NCBI GenBank assembly: GCA_963575745.1
Contig: CAUYUJ010016486.1
Location: 1-64,000, forward strand
Length of the DNA: 64,000 bases
Reading direction: 5' to 3'
DNA from: Prorocentrum cordatum
Lineage: Eukaryota; Sar; Dinophyceae; Prorocentrales; Prorocentraceae
The translations under genes and the position numbers were made by a program. Under the pieces are notes generated by a model. It was not told the origin of the DNA. It did no database searches and saw only the letters and a program-made list of their open reading frames with translations. Of this stretch, positions 9,251-18,936 are shown in pieces; position 1 is the first letter of the stretch, and the number at the start of each line of letters is the position of its first letter.

Positions 9251-11988
9251 GGCGCCTGCCCGTGGCCCGCCGCCTCGGCCTGCCCAGGGGAGGAGGCTCG
9301 CTCGGCGGGGCGCCGACCACGATGGACGATCCCGACGCGGAGATCTGGGACATGGGTGGGGGCGACGAAGGTCCGTGCGAGTGCGATCTGGCCGATGCGT
9401 ATGACCTGCGTCCGCCGCCTTCGCCGACGCCGGAACAGCGCGGCGTCGAGCAGGCAGTCGGGCTAGCAGAGCCACGTGGCGAGGACACCGCGAGGTTCTG
9501 CGCGGCTGCGTGTTACGAAGGCAGCTGGCCCGGGTTCGTGTTCAAGAAGGGGGAGCAGGGCCTGGGCTACTACAGCGACCGGCGCGCGGAGCGCGAGTTG
9601 TCGGAGGCAGCCGTCCAGAGAGAGCCGAAGTCGCGGGCGCCAGGCCGCGCCGCGTCGAAAGCGGCGGCGTCTGGCAGGCCTGCATCGAGCGCGCCCCCGT
9701 CGCCAGCCGCCGCCGCAGCTGCTGGCGCGAGCGGCAGCGGTCCGCCCGGCAGCCTGCAAGAGCACGTGCTGCACTCGCTGGAGGCCGTGTTCATGGATGC
9801 CATCAATATGGCCCACTACCAGACGGACTACACGACCAAGGCGGGGCCGATCGCGGGGGACCTCGGAGTGCTGCACGCGCAGAGCACCGGGTTGGAGTGG
9901 CTTCGACTCCAGCAGAAGGCCGAACGGGAGGCGGATGAGGCGGCGGAGGCGGAGGGCGAGGAGGACGTCGATGGGGCCCGGGCCGCTGCTGCCGCTCGTC
10001 GCAGCGGCTGGGGCGGAGTGCTCGACTCTGCCAGGCGAACTGTCATCAAGCTCACGACCAGCTCGCACCGGTCGCTCCTGAAGAAGCTGCCCGAGATGAT
10101 GTTTCAGATGCAGTATGGCCACGAGTGCTATTGCTCTCATGACACCTGGACTCTGTATTGCAAGGGGATCGTGGCGCTGGCGTTCCAGGCAAGCTCCGCC
10201 GTTCATCAGAAAATGGACGACTTCTGCACCGACCCGCGCGCAGACCACATCGAGGTGGACCAGCCGGCCGCGGGGGCAGAGGACGGCGAGGGGGGGGGCG
10301 GTATCATGGATGCGCTGGGCGACGGGCGCGCAGCGCTGCACGCCGAGGTCGTCGACGGCGTTGTCGGGGAGGGCGCGGCCGCCGGTGCTGCTGGGGAGGG
10401 GGAGCCCGAGCAGGAGCAGCAGCAGGCGGTGGAATACAAGGCGCGGCTGGACCACGACATGAAGATGGACTGGCTGCATCGCGGCGACAGGGAGTCCCTG
10501 AAGTCCATGGGCATGTACCATTACGCCATGTACGTGTACACGGCGCACTCCAACTCGCTCCACTTCGACCCGCAGGACTTCGAGACGTACGCGTTCGCGG
10601 ACACGCACCCAACTGCCGCCTTCCGAGTGCAGAGGCTCCGCGTCGGCGCGCCGTTCAGGGTGCCCAAGTTCTGCGGCTTCACGATGACTTCGAAGGAGAA
10701 AGAGGCAGAGGTGAACGCGCTGTTCAAGTCTGTGATCTTTCGTCCGTTGCAGCCTGCTGAGAAGGGGGCTGCGGCCTGGGGGCCCTACAGGGCCGGTGTC
10801 GACGCGCCTGGGCAGCATGAGCCTGCCTGGGAGGAGTGGTGGACCAATCAGCTGGCGTTGTCCAGGCAGTACGAGGAGCGCGAGCGGCGAGCTGGAAAGT
10901 GGTTCACGAACGAGGACATCGATTTGAACCGGGGCTCAGAGGATGGCCCGGGCCATTTTGCGCAGCGCCCCAGCGCCGCCGAGTTCATGGCACGCTGGAC
11001 CGTCCAGGTCGCGACGAACCTCGACGTGGAGGCGGAGGCGAAGGGGCGGCCGCGAACCAAGGTCCGTCCGGAGGCCAAGGACTTCGAGCAGTCTGCTGAG
11101 CTGGAGGCAGTGGGGAATCGGCCTGCCGGGGAGGCAGACGAGGAGGGGGCGGGCGCCGGCGGCGGAGCGCTGGGCGGTTTTGTTCAGGGGGTGGACGAGG
11201 GCGAGGTGGACGAAGCGTGGGCGGCGCACCGACAGATGCCCGCGCACGCCTTGAAGGATAGCGAGGTGCCCGCGGTGGCCCAGTTGGAGCTTATTCGTGG
11301 GTCGTCACAAAGCTTGGTCTATAAGAATATCTTCCTTGACGGCTATGCGAAAGACCATAAGCCGCAGCCTGCTGTCGCGAGTACTGGAATGCAGACCGGC
11401 TTCCGCGGTCTCGAGTTGGACGACTCCCAGTTCGAGGAGGGCAAAGCACAGCAGAAGGAGGCGTTCCGATACAGGAAAAAGGGAGCAGAGGGCTTGCCTG
11501 GGGATGGCGACGGGCGGAGCGGCCTCGCGGGTTCGGCGCCTGCCGTGCTTGTGCCTGGTCGGCCGCCGGCGCCCGCGGTTGCCGGCGACGAGAAGCGGCC
11601 GCCGCGGGCGCGCGACATCGCGGAGAGGCTGTTTGACGAGTGGGCGAACAGGGCGGAGAACCCCGTGACGTTCAATCAGGAGCAGAAGGCGGTGGTCGCC
11701 CTGCTCGTGGGCCAGGTGGAGGCCATCGTGGCATACCATCAAGATCTGGACAGCGGAAAAAGCCCTAAGCCGGTGGAGCAGATGGCTCTCCTGTTGCACG
11801 GGGAGGGCGGGACGGGGAAGACGGAGGTGGTAAAACTGCTGCGACGTCTGCTCAACGAGGTGTTCGGCGCGGGATCGGAGATCGCCGTGGCCTCGTCGAA
11901 CAGCGCTGCGCGCGTCATCGGGGGGGAGACGATCCACAGCGGCTTCGGGCTGAGCGGCCAGCAGGCCATGACCATCGCTAGGCTCTAG
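9251..11988 (+). CDS. Helitron Rep tyrosine motif and N-terminal half of PIF1-type helicase
   Basis: This frame (ATG at 9322 begins MDDPDAEIWD) contains HYQTDYTTK at 9814-9840. That gives two tyrosines (9817, 9829) spaced Y-x3-Y-x2-K, as in the catalytic pair of Helitron Rep. Then come 'YGHECYCSHDTWTLYCKG' and 'RVPKFCGFTMTSKEKE'. The helicase starts near 11670 (TFNQEQKAVVALL) with Walker A GEGGTGKT at 11800-11823 and motif Ia-like 'VASSNSAARVIGGETIHS'. It stops at TAG 11986-11988 within the near-duplicate ctaggctctagg. The helicase resumes in the +1 frame straight away, so this is a frameshift, not an end. Low-complexity Ala/Gly inserts are numerous. Confidence 0.8.
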
Positions 11989-14821
11989 GCAGAAAGTCGA
12001 TGACATCGTGGACCGCATGAACGACCTCAAGGCCGTCATCGTGGAGGAGGTGTCCATGGTGCCGCCCCAGCTTCTCGGCGCTGCATCGTTTCGCATGTGC
12101 AAAGCCCGTAAGGCTCAGTATAATTGCGATGTGAACCTGTACATGGCGCGGGGCCACATGTTCGGGAAGGTTCCGATTGTCATGTTCCTGGGGGATTTTT
12201 ATCAGTTGGGGCCGGTGAGCGGCAAGGGCAGAAGGTCTTCCTTGCTGCAGCCCGAGTCGCCCGAGGCGCCGGTTCACGTCCGCAATGGGCAGTCCATGTT
12301 CCTGGACGGGCTCACCCACGCGATGTTTCTGTACGAGACGCACCGCTTCAAGGACCGTCTCGTTACTCCGCACGCGCCCTGCCCTTTCATGCCCGGCTTC
12401 TTGAAGACCATGAGGCAGGGCAAAAAGTTTACGGCCGAGCAGAAAAGGATGGTGCAAAAGTGGGTGGTCCGACCTGGTAAGAACGACAAGCGGTTGCAGG
12501 ACCCCCATGTCAAGGACGGGTTCGAGATGGGCATCGCCTGGGAGGCCGTGCACAGGCAGATGCAGTATCGGGCCGTGCGAGAGGCCAGGGATAGAGGGCA
12601 GATGCTGCTGTACGTGCAGGCCGTGGACCTGCCTCCAAGGCCATTCGGTGCGGAGCATCACAAGGCCATGCTTCAGGTGCCGAACGTGAACAACACTGGT
12701 CACCTCATCGGCATGTGCCCGCTGTACATCGGCATGCGTGTGCGGTTGAACGTGAAGTTGTCGGCGAAGCACCAGATCGTCCAGGACGCCGTGGGGGAAG
12801 TCGTGGACGTGAGGTTCCACCCGCGAGAGTTCGAGACGCCAGACGCGGATTGGCGCGAAAAGAAGCTTCACGACGCCCACCAGATCGGTTATTATCGATG
12901 CAAATGTTTGCCGCGCGGTGTCCTCGTCAGGTTTGATGGCCTCGAGAATGACTTTGGGTTCGGAAAAGGGGTTGTGCAGATCGGGCCGCACAGGGCGTCC
13001 TGGGAGTGGAACCATCACTACGAAGACGAGGGCGAGCGAAAGCTTCGGAAGGTGAAGGTTACGAGGTGCCAGATCCCGTTGCTGCCAGAGAAAGTTCGTA
13101 CCGTGCAGACTGCGCAGGGCATGGGCATGGATGCGGCCACCATGGTGCTCCAGAAGCCCATGAACATGGGCGCCGATGACTGGTGGCTGCACCTGTACGT
13201 CGTGCTCAGTCGCGTTCGCGTGGCCCACCGCCTGCTCGTCTACATCCTGCCGCCCTGGGACATTCTGGAGCGGGGCCCGCCCCAGTACGTCCGCGACGGC
13301 GTCCAACGCTTTGAAAAAGAGATGCTCGAGAGTTTCGAAATGCGCCAAGCACATTCTGGAGCGGGGCCCGCCCCAGTACGTCCGCGACGTAACGGCTCGG
13401 AGTTTCGAAATCGCCAAGCAGAGGCGCAGGAGTACGGCTGGGACGTGGGGGATGGGCCCGCCGCGCGGAGGGCCCCGGAGTCGAGCTCGGCGCCCGCGCC
13501 GCCGGTGGTGCCACGGGCGTCGCCGCTGGGCCCGTCTCGGGCCGCGGGGACCTCAGCGGGCGTCGGTGAGGCGGACGACGACGACGACGAAGCAGCCGGA
13601 TCAGTTCCTTCGGACGGGGAGGCGGCCCCTGCGGCGTCTGTGCATACGCCTCTGCCCTCGCACGCGCTGCGCCCGGGTCAGGCTCTGACGGTGCCACCGG
13701 CATACATTGCGCCGGACGCGGGGCTTGCGGGGCGGGGCAGGGGCCGCGGCCGCGGCGGTTACGCGACGGGGACCGGAGATGCGGCGGCGGCATCGTCGTC
13801 GGGGAGCTCTGTTTCGCGGGGGCGACGGCGCGCGGGTGGCGGCCGCGGTGCCGGTAGGGGCACCGTAGTGCCGAGGGATCTTTGGGGGGACATGTTTCGC
13901 ACGGCGGCGACTGTTGGCGATGGTGCAGAGCCGCCAGAGCTGCGCCCGCTGGACCGGGATCTGTGCATGGCAGCTGACGGCGTGTCCCAGGAGGAGGTGA
14001 CCAGGGAGCTGCAGTGGCACTGCGGCCGCGGCTCTGGCGTGGGCATCGCAAGCCTCGGCAATACTTGCTTCGTGAGCGCAGTCGCGCAGGTGCTGCTGCG
14101 CCTGGCTCCCTTCCGTCGGCTTCTCTACCTTCACGACCAGCGGTGCCCTCTGGGTGCGGCATCTTGCGCGGCGTGCGCGCTCGGAGCTCAGGCCACGGCT
14201 CTCTCTGTCCAGGGCGGTGGGGTCGACACCGACGCGCCGCTGGCTGCCGCCGCGCGCGCGGGGCTCTTTGGTGAGCGAAAATTCACAGAATTCGATCAGC
14301 AAGGGAGACCGAAGCAATGCGACGCGTCAGAGTTCTTCTTGACCGCCCTCCATGCCGTTACCGAGGCCGAACACCCCGTTTGTACCGCAAGGGGGGCTCA
14401 CGGGCAGCGCAGTGTGCTCCAGCAGCACGTCTGCGGCATTGCGTTTCGGCAGCGGAGGCGATGCGCCGCGTGCACAGCAAGTTCGGACAAGGGGGAAATT
14501 CAGACGTTTCTGAAGGTGGTGCCTTCCGAATTGCTCGGCCCCGACCACCGGGGGCCGTGCGATCTGGAGGACTTGATCCGGCTGGGGTCAAGGCATGTCG
14601 GTGAGCCAGGGCCAGGATGTCCGGCGCACGCTCACTTCGATGATGCTCAGAGGGCGGCGGCCGGGGTCTGTCAAGGCATCAGGGTATATACAGGCAGTCG
14701 CTGGGAGCGGTCGCCGCCGGTGCTCTTCGTGATCGTGGAGCGGGTGATAGGCCAGTGGTACGACAGACGCCCTGTGCGCTTTCTTCAGATTCTGCGGCCT
14801 GTGGATTCCGAGTGCGAGTGA
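11989..14821 (+). CDS. PIF1-type helicase C-terminal half fused to USP protease N-terminal half
   Basis: The frame is open from about 11984; GTG 12008 is the first start, but reading from upstream restores 'RQKVDDIVDRMNDL'. Walker B is VIVEEVSM (12035-12058), motif III FLGDFYQLGPV (~12185-12217), motif V 'TVQTAQGMGMDAAT' and motif VI 'LYVVLSRVRVAHRLLV' (~13192-13240). These make a complete SF1B PIF1-like set. A low-complexity linker (13430-13900) leads to a ubiquitin-specific protease: Cys box 'SLGNTCFVSAVAQVLL' with nucleophile Cys at 14066, then 'KQCDASEFFLTALHAV' and 'RRRCAACTASS'. A TGA at 14819-14821 cuts the protease before its His box; the frame stays open after it. USP enzymes cleave ubiquitin from proteins. 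Confidence 0.8.
13261..13422 (+). repeat. 91-bp offset tandem duplication inside the helicase-USP linker
   Basis: A 37-base stretch starting CATTCTGGAGCGGGGC at 13261 recurs at 13352. Both copies are followed by gagtttcgaaat.cgccaagca. The 91-base offset shifts the frame of the second copy, and a deletion in that copy brings the downstream frame back. Confidence 0.8.
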
Positions 14822-16174
14822 GATTTCTCGGGGGTCGTGGTGCACCAGGGCGAAAGCGCGACGAGCGGACATTATTATGCGTATGCATCCGTGGGCGTGA
14901 ACGAATACGCCAAATTCGACGACAGTGCTGTCCAGCTCCAGACTTGGGCGCAGATCGCCGGAAACCACCAGGTGCACATTGGCGCCTATATGTGTCTGCG
15001 TATGTGCGCAGGGCGGGTCCGCGGGGCGGAGGCGGCGGGCGCGCGGCGGTGGGGTCTGCGGGGGGCGCCAGCGGCAGCGCTGGTGCGGGACCGTCTGGTG
15101 CGCCGCCGGCTCCGCCGACTGCGCCTCTCGGGCATGCAGGCGGGCGCGCGGCGGGGTCTGCGGGGAGCGGAAGCGGCGGCGGCGGCGCTGCTTCCAGCGC
15201 CGCTGCCGCGCCGTCTGCGCCGCCGAGTGCGCCCGCCGGGCAGCAGGCGTCGGGCGGCGAGCCACCGGGCAAGCGGCGTCGGGCGGGTGGCGGGGATCCT
15301 GGCGCTGGCGACGGGGACCCCAGGCGCTTCGGGGCAGCCGCAGCCGCCATCGCGCAGGGGCAAGAAGCGCGGGCTGTCGCCGCCAGCTCCGGGCCGCGCG
15401 GGCGACGAGGACGACGACGCTGGCAGGGCCGCCGGCGTTCCGTCCGCGGACCCGGTGCCTGCTGGAGTCCAGCCAGGCGCGGGGGCGTCGCTCGCGGGGG
15501 GCGAATGGCGGCGCTTTACGCCAGAAAACATTGACACCGCGAAGTGCATGGCTCGGACGTGGGGGAACGGAGCTGGCGGGCAATGCCGGAGCGCGCAAAA
15601 GCAGGGATGCGGGGATCTGTGCGGGCTGCATTTCAAGCAGCAGCACAAAGATGGTTGGCATGGGCGTGTGGACGGGCCCATCCCGGAGGGAAAGTTGAAG
15701 GTGTTCAAGGAGAAGAACGCAGGGAAGGCCCCGCGTGCGGCGCCCGCGGCTGAGGCTGGCGCGGTGCCCGGCAGCGATGGCGTCGCCGCGAGGGCGCCGA
15801 CAGGGGGCGGCGAGGGTGCTGGAGGGGCTAGCGCAACCCATGCGGCTTCGGAGCCATCCTCGGGCGGCGAGCGCGGGGGGCGTGGCGGGCGCGCGACCGC
15901 GAGGGAAATCGCCGCCCCTGCCGCGGAGGAGCGCGCGCGGCAGGAGGATCCTGAAGAACGGCGGACGCGCTTGGGCATCGCCGAGCACAACAAGCGGCAG
16001 GAGTTGCTCGGCCAGGTCGCTGGAGCCTTCCGATTGCGCCAGGAGGACGTGCCCGTCAGCATCGGCAGGTGGACTGACGAGAAGCTGCGACAGACGTTGC
16101 GCCGCCTGCGCCCGGAAAGAGATGACGTGGTGAGCGAGCCGACGATTGTGGCGCTGTCGGAGGAGGCTCTCTGA
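14822..16174 (+). CDS. USP protease His box and C-terminal Cys/His module of Helitron polyprotein
   Basis: The same frame as the upstream half, read past the TGA, gives 'VVVHQGESATSGHYYAYAS' (catalytic His at 14870) and 'AKFDDSAV', the usual USP His box and Asp/Asn region. A TA duplication near 14981 then seems to shift the frame: the expected end 'YVSAYVRRAG' lies in the neighbouring frame. After a low-complexity stretch, coding returns near 15390 with 'CMARTWGNGAGGQC...CGDLCGLH...HGRVDGPIP' (15545-15700), a Cys/His pattern like that at 4402-4500. A charged helical tail ends at TGA 16172-16174. Without repair of these breaks the protease would be inactive. Confidence 0.7.
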   Translation, partial: DFSGVVVHQGESATSGHYYAYASVGVNEYAKFDDSAVQLQTWAQIAGNHQVHIGAYMCLRMCAGRVRGAEAAGARRWGLRGAPAAALVRDRLVRRRLRRLRLSGMQAGARRGLRGAEAAAAALLPAPLPRRLRRRVRPPGSRRRAASHRASGVGRVAGILALATGTPGASGQPQPPSRRGKKRGLSPPAPGRAGDEDDDAGRAAGVPSADPVPAGVQPGAGASLAGGEWRRFTPENIDTAKCMARTWGNGAGGQCRSAQKQGCGDLCGLHFKQQHKDGWHGRVDGPIPEGKLKVFKEKNAGKAPRAAPAAEAGAVPGSDGVAARAPTGGGEGAGGASATHAASEPSSGGERGGRGGRATAREIAAPAAEERARQEDPEERRTRLGIAEHNKRQELLGQVAGAFRLRQEDVPVSIGRWTDEKLRQTLRRLRPERDDVVSEPTIVALSEEAL

Positions 16175-16202
16175 GTGCTGCGCCTCGACGGCGGCTCTCT
16201 GA

Positions 16203-16590
16203 GTGTGTGCCTGTGTGTCTGTGTGTCTGTGTGTCTGTGAGTCTGTGTGTCTGTGTGTCTGTGTGTCTGTGTGTCTGTGTGTCTGTATGTCTGTGTTTTT
16301 GAGTTTCTGTGTGTCTGTGTGTCTGTGTGTCTGTGTGTCTGTGTGTCTGCGTGTCTGCGTGTCTGTGTGGCTGTGTGTCTGTGTGTCTGTGGTCTGTGTG
16401 TCTGTGTGTCTGTGTATATGTGTCTCTGTTTGTCTGTGTGTCCGTGTCTGTGAGTCTGTATGTCTGTGTGTCTGTGCGTCTGTGTGTCTGTGTGTCCGTG
16501 TGTCTCTGTGCGTGTGTGTCCGTGTGTCTCTCTGTCTGTGTGTCTGTGTTTCTGTGTGTCCGTGTGTGCGTGTCCTCGTCTGTGTGAGCC
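16203..16590 (+). repeat. (CTGTGTGT)n microsatellite
   Basis: Nearly 390 bases of an 8-bp unit with point variants. It starts right after the Helitron coding end; a 13-base direct repeat GGCTCTCTGAGTG (16165 and 16192) marks the junction. Long 'Val-Cys-Leu' ORFs through it are artefacts of the repeat. Confidence 0.95.
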
Positions 16591-16698
16591 CCGCGCTTTC
16601 CCCCTCCCCCTCCTCCCCTTCCCCTGGCGCTCCGCGAGGGCGGAGTGGCTGGAGTGGAGGGGGGGCTGGCCCCGAAATGGGGCGGCGCCGAAATGGGG
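16588..16698 (+). repeat. GC-rich inverted-repeat module, left part, interrupted by LINE insertion
   Basis: This matches the intact module at 24370-24490: CCGCGCTTT, GGCGCTCCG, GAGGGCGGAG, TGGCTGGAGTG, GGCCCCGAAATGGGGC. The match stops at GGCGCC, where a 9-base echo (GAAATGGGG) precedes the LINE. The missing right arm appears after the second LINE at 23061. Confidence 0.75.
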
Positions 16699-17286
16699 TG
16701 GACTATCGTAAACGAGTTGCCAACTTGCAGGATCGGTTATACAATGTATGTGTGCAGGAGGGGGGGGGGGCACCTATGAAGGGACGTGACATTGTGAAGC
16801 ATATCTTTAGGGAGAATAATGAGAGAGCTGACAGACTGACACATGAGGCCCGCGAGGGCCACACTTATATCAAAGAGTCGTACGATTCTATATTTACTAA
16901 CACGATGAATGTCGTTGCCATTCGGGGTGCCTGGGATGGTGGCGTCTCGGCCTTAGGTGTTGGGTGTGGCTGCTGGCTCGATATCGGGTTTCGGACAAAT
17001 ACTAACGACTGTGTTTGGACGGAGGTGTACAGAGAAGCCTGGTGTTTGAGCGATGCTTGCACAGTTACTCAAGCTGAACTGAGTGCCGCGGAACGGCTGC
17101 TTGCAGCCACAGCTCGTCTTGCGCGTGTTTGCCGTCTCTTTTCATGTTGATGCCTGTGCTTGTGTATATCTACGCGCTTCGCGCTTTATACTGTACAGGC
17201 TGAATTGTAACAGCTGACGCTGCCGTGTGGACACTGCGACTGGGTTTTGAGAGCCCGCTTCAGTCGACTCCAAGCCAAGCCAAGCC
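16699..17286 (+). mobile_element. 5'-truncated LINE copy (RNase H tail, 3' UTR, AAGCC tail)
   Basis: This is nearly identical (roughly 15 differences) to 22468-23060, the 3' end of the full-length LINE. It encodes the end of the RNase H domain ([20 protein letters not shown]) through the stop at 17148-17150, and a 3' UTR ending in about three AAGCC units. The abrupt 5' truncation is typical of incomplete target-primed reverse transcription. It lies directly upstream of, and in the same orientation as, the full-length copy. Confidence 0.9.
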
Positions 17287-17297
17287 TCCCCCCCTGG

Positions 17298-17313
17298 TGG
17301 CTCAAGGCTCAAG
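17298..17313 (+). other. Spliced-leader-like relic at LINE 5' edge
   Basis: TGGCTCAAG followed by GCTCAAG, within about 20 bases of the inferred 5' end of the element. The dinoflagellate spliced leader ends CCATTTTGGCTCAAG. A reverse-transcribed, trans-spliced RNA would carry this at its 5' end. The match is only nine bases plus a partial second unit. Confidence 0.45.
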
Positions 17314-17477
17314 GGCGGCTGGATCCCACAGACCGTCCAGGGGGAGCGGTGCCGCGGGACGGCAGCGCGGCAGCCATAGCTGCCTCTTTCGTGCTGATCG
17401 ACTACCACAAGTTCGAGGCAAGCTAGGCCGCTTTGTATTGTTGTTGCTGCACTTGTCTCTTTTTTTTACTTTTCCTA

Positions 17478-17840
17478 TTTTGCTGAACGGACGGACACAT
17501 TGTTGCTACTTCTTCTTGTGGACTGACGGACACATTGTGACAGACACATTGTTGCTATTTCTTCTTGTCTGGTCGGACGGACACATTGTTCTGACGGACG
17601 CATTGTTCTGACACTGCACATTGTCTGGTCTGACGGACACATTGATCTGACATTGCACATTCTTTGGTCTGACGGACACATTGTTGCTATTTCTTCTTGT
17701 GACAACGGCGGGCTACGACTTTCGACAGCTCAATAAGCGACGGTCCAGACAATCAGAGGTTACCGACACACAGTGGCTCAACAGGTACGGTGTTCAGGAA
17801 GTCACAGACACACAGTGGCTCAGTAGGTACAGTGCTGACA
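17478..17840 (+). repeat. 5' UTR tandem repeats of the LINE
   Basis: At 17478-17706, imperfect repeats of (T)CTGACGGACACATTGTTGC are mixed with TATTTCTTCTTGT blocks. At 17766-17840, a second pair repeats GACACACAGTGGCTCA. Tandem 5' UTR repeats often carry the promoter of LINEs; that role is inferred here. Confidence 0.75.
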
Positions 17841-17844
17841 AAAG

Positions 17845-18912
17845 ATGTTGCAGGAAGTGAAGTCCTCTCAGGATAATATATCTGCAACAGTGCCTTTCCC
17901 TGACGATTGCTCTGTTCGTGCACGGGTATCAGAGGATGAGAGACAGGCTGAGGAGGTGAGGAGACAAAATGTGATTGCCAATGAGAAGAATGACAGTATT
18001 CGTTTGTTGCTTGAAATGTGGTTTGCCAGCAAAGACAACCAGACAGCCATTCGACATACCCTCGATCAACATACGACCAGAATGGATGTTCAGCAGAAGG
18101 CCATAGACAACCTCGGAGATCGTCAGACGAAACTTGAGTCCCTTGTTGCGTCTATCCAAGCGGGAGGTGCTCCTTCGATCGCGTCTGGTCCAGGATCGGG
18201 CGGAGGTACGGGAGGTGCGACAGCACAACAGGCGGCACGTAACATCTGGCGCCCGACTTTCCTGGAGGTTAAGGGGTGGGTCAAGGATTGGCGAAACCCT
18301 GCTGTGCGTAACCGACAAATGTTGACATATGAGGATGGTATGAGGATTATTCAAAACATTGCCAGCGTACTCAGCGAGGACGACAGGGCATTGCTCGACT
18401 CAGACAGGACTGAACGACTCTACTCAGGCCGGGTGATGTTTGGTAACATGAAGATGGCGGTGAAGGGGGAAGTAGAGGCAGACTTTATTTGGAGATGGAA
18501 AAAGTACCTCGATCAGGTTGTGACTCCTGTGCAGAATCGTACACCTCCCCCCCCAGGTATCCAGATGCCATCGCCTGAACATCTCATCCAGGGCCTTTCT
18601 CAACAGATAGATCCGACGACACTGCGATTCTCGGTGGACTGTGCACCATGGAAGCGACCACATGTCAAAGCTACGAGCCGTTTCATGGCAGTTATGCGAG
18701 CACAGATTCCTACGGGGTCACTTCGTCCTGAGATCGGCCCCCCTGTCAGCACCATCTATTGTACTGTGAATGGTCAACGCCGTTTCGCTCTGGGAGAATT
18801 TCGTGAAGGTACGGGCTGGCAGCTCTGGGATGATGCATGGAGGAATCTTGTGACGACATACGGTGTGCAGATCACAAAGGATACATTTCTTACGGAGTAC
18901 AATCGTCAGTGA
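17845..18912 (+). CDS. LINE ORF1 protein
   Basis: A 355-residue protein beginning at ATG 17845. Residues about 25-110 are charged and heptad-like (coiled coil, probably for trimerisation). A Gly/Ser linker follows (~112-128), then a basic, aromatic-rich domain (IWRPTFLEVKGWVKDWRNPAVRNRQ) and a C-terminal globular part. I see no zinc knuckle or clear RRM. By position it should bind LINE RNA as a nucleocapsid-like chaperone. It ends at TGA 18910-18912, only 24 bases before the endonuclease ORF in the same frame, so translation of the next ORF by readthrough or reinitiation is possible. Confidence 0.75.
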   Translation: MLQEVKSSQDNISATVPFPDDCSVRARVSEDERQAEEVRRQNVIANEKNDSIRLLLEMWFASKDNQTAIRHTLDQHTTRMDVQQKAIDNLGDRQTKLESLVASIQAGGAPSIASGPGSGGGTGGATAQQAARNIWRPTFLEVKGWVKDWRNPAVRNRQMLTYEDGMRIIQNIASVLSEDDRALLDSDRTERLYSGRVMFGNMKMAVKGEVEADFIWRWKKYLDQVVTPVQNRTPPPPGIQMPSPEHLIQGLSQQIDPTTLRFSVDCAPWKRPHVKATSRFMAVMRAQIPTGSLRPEIGPPVSTIYCTVNGQRRFALGEFREGTGWQLWDDAWRNLVTTYGVQITKDTFLTEYNRQ

Positions 18913-18936
18913 AAGAGAGCCCGACAGTTCTTTCAA

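Larger units (their letters stand above)
1..16200 (+). mobile_element. Giant Helitron-like element, decayed, 5' end outside window
   Basis: Successive plus-strand open segments form one colinear domain order typical of Helitron replicases but much enlarged: HA-like repeats, Cys/His cluster, C2H2 finger, DUF6570-like domain, HUH Rep, two-tyrosine motif, PIF1-type helicase, USP protease, second Cys/His cluster. No introns are needed. Stops at 2308 (TAG), 3154 (TAG), 4285 (TAG) and 14819 (TGA) lie in the reading frame. The frame also changes near 400, 6840, 9245, 11985 and 14981. I could not find a 5' TC end or a 3' hairpin followed by CTRR; the coding part ends at 16174 next to a microsatellite. 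Either this is a decaying copy or some breaks are assembly errors in GC-rich runs. Confidence 0.8.

Noticed and set aside
16165-16204. Helitron 3' terminus at the 13-bp direct repeat GGCTCTCTGAGTG
   Set aside because: No hairpin followed by CTRR and no A/T host junction; the repeat is probably slippage beside the microsatellite.
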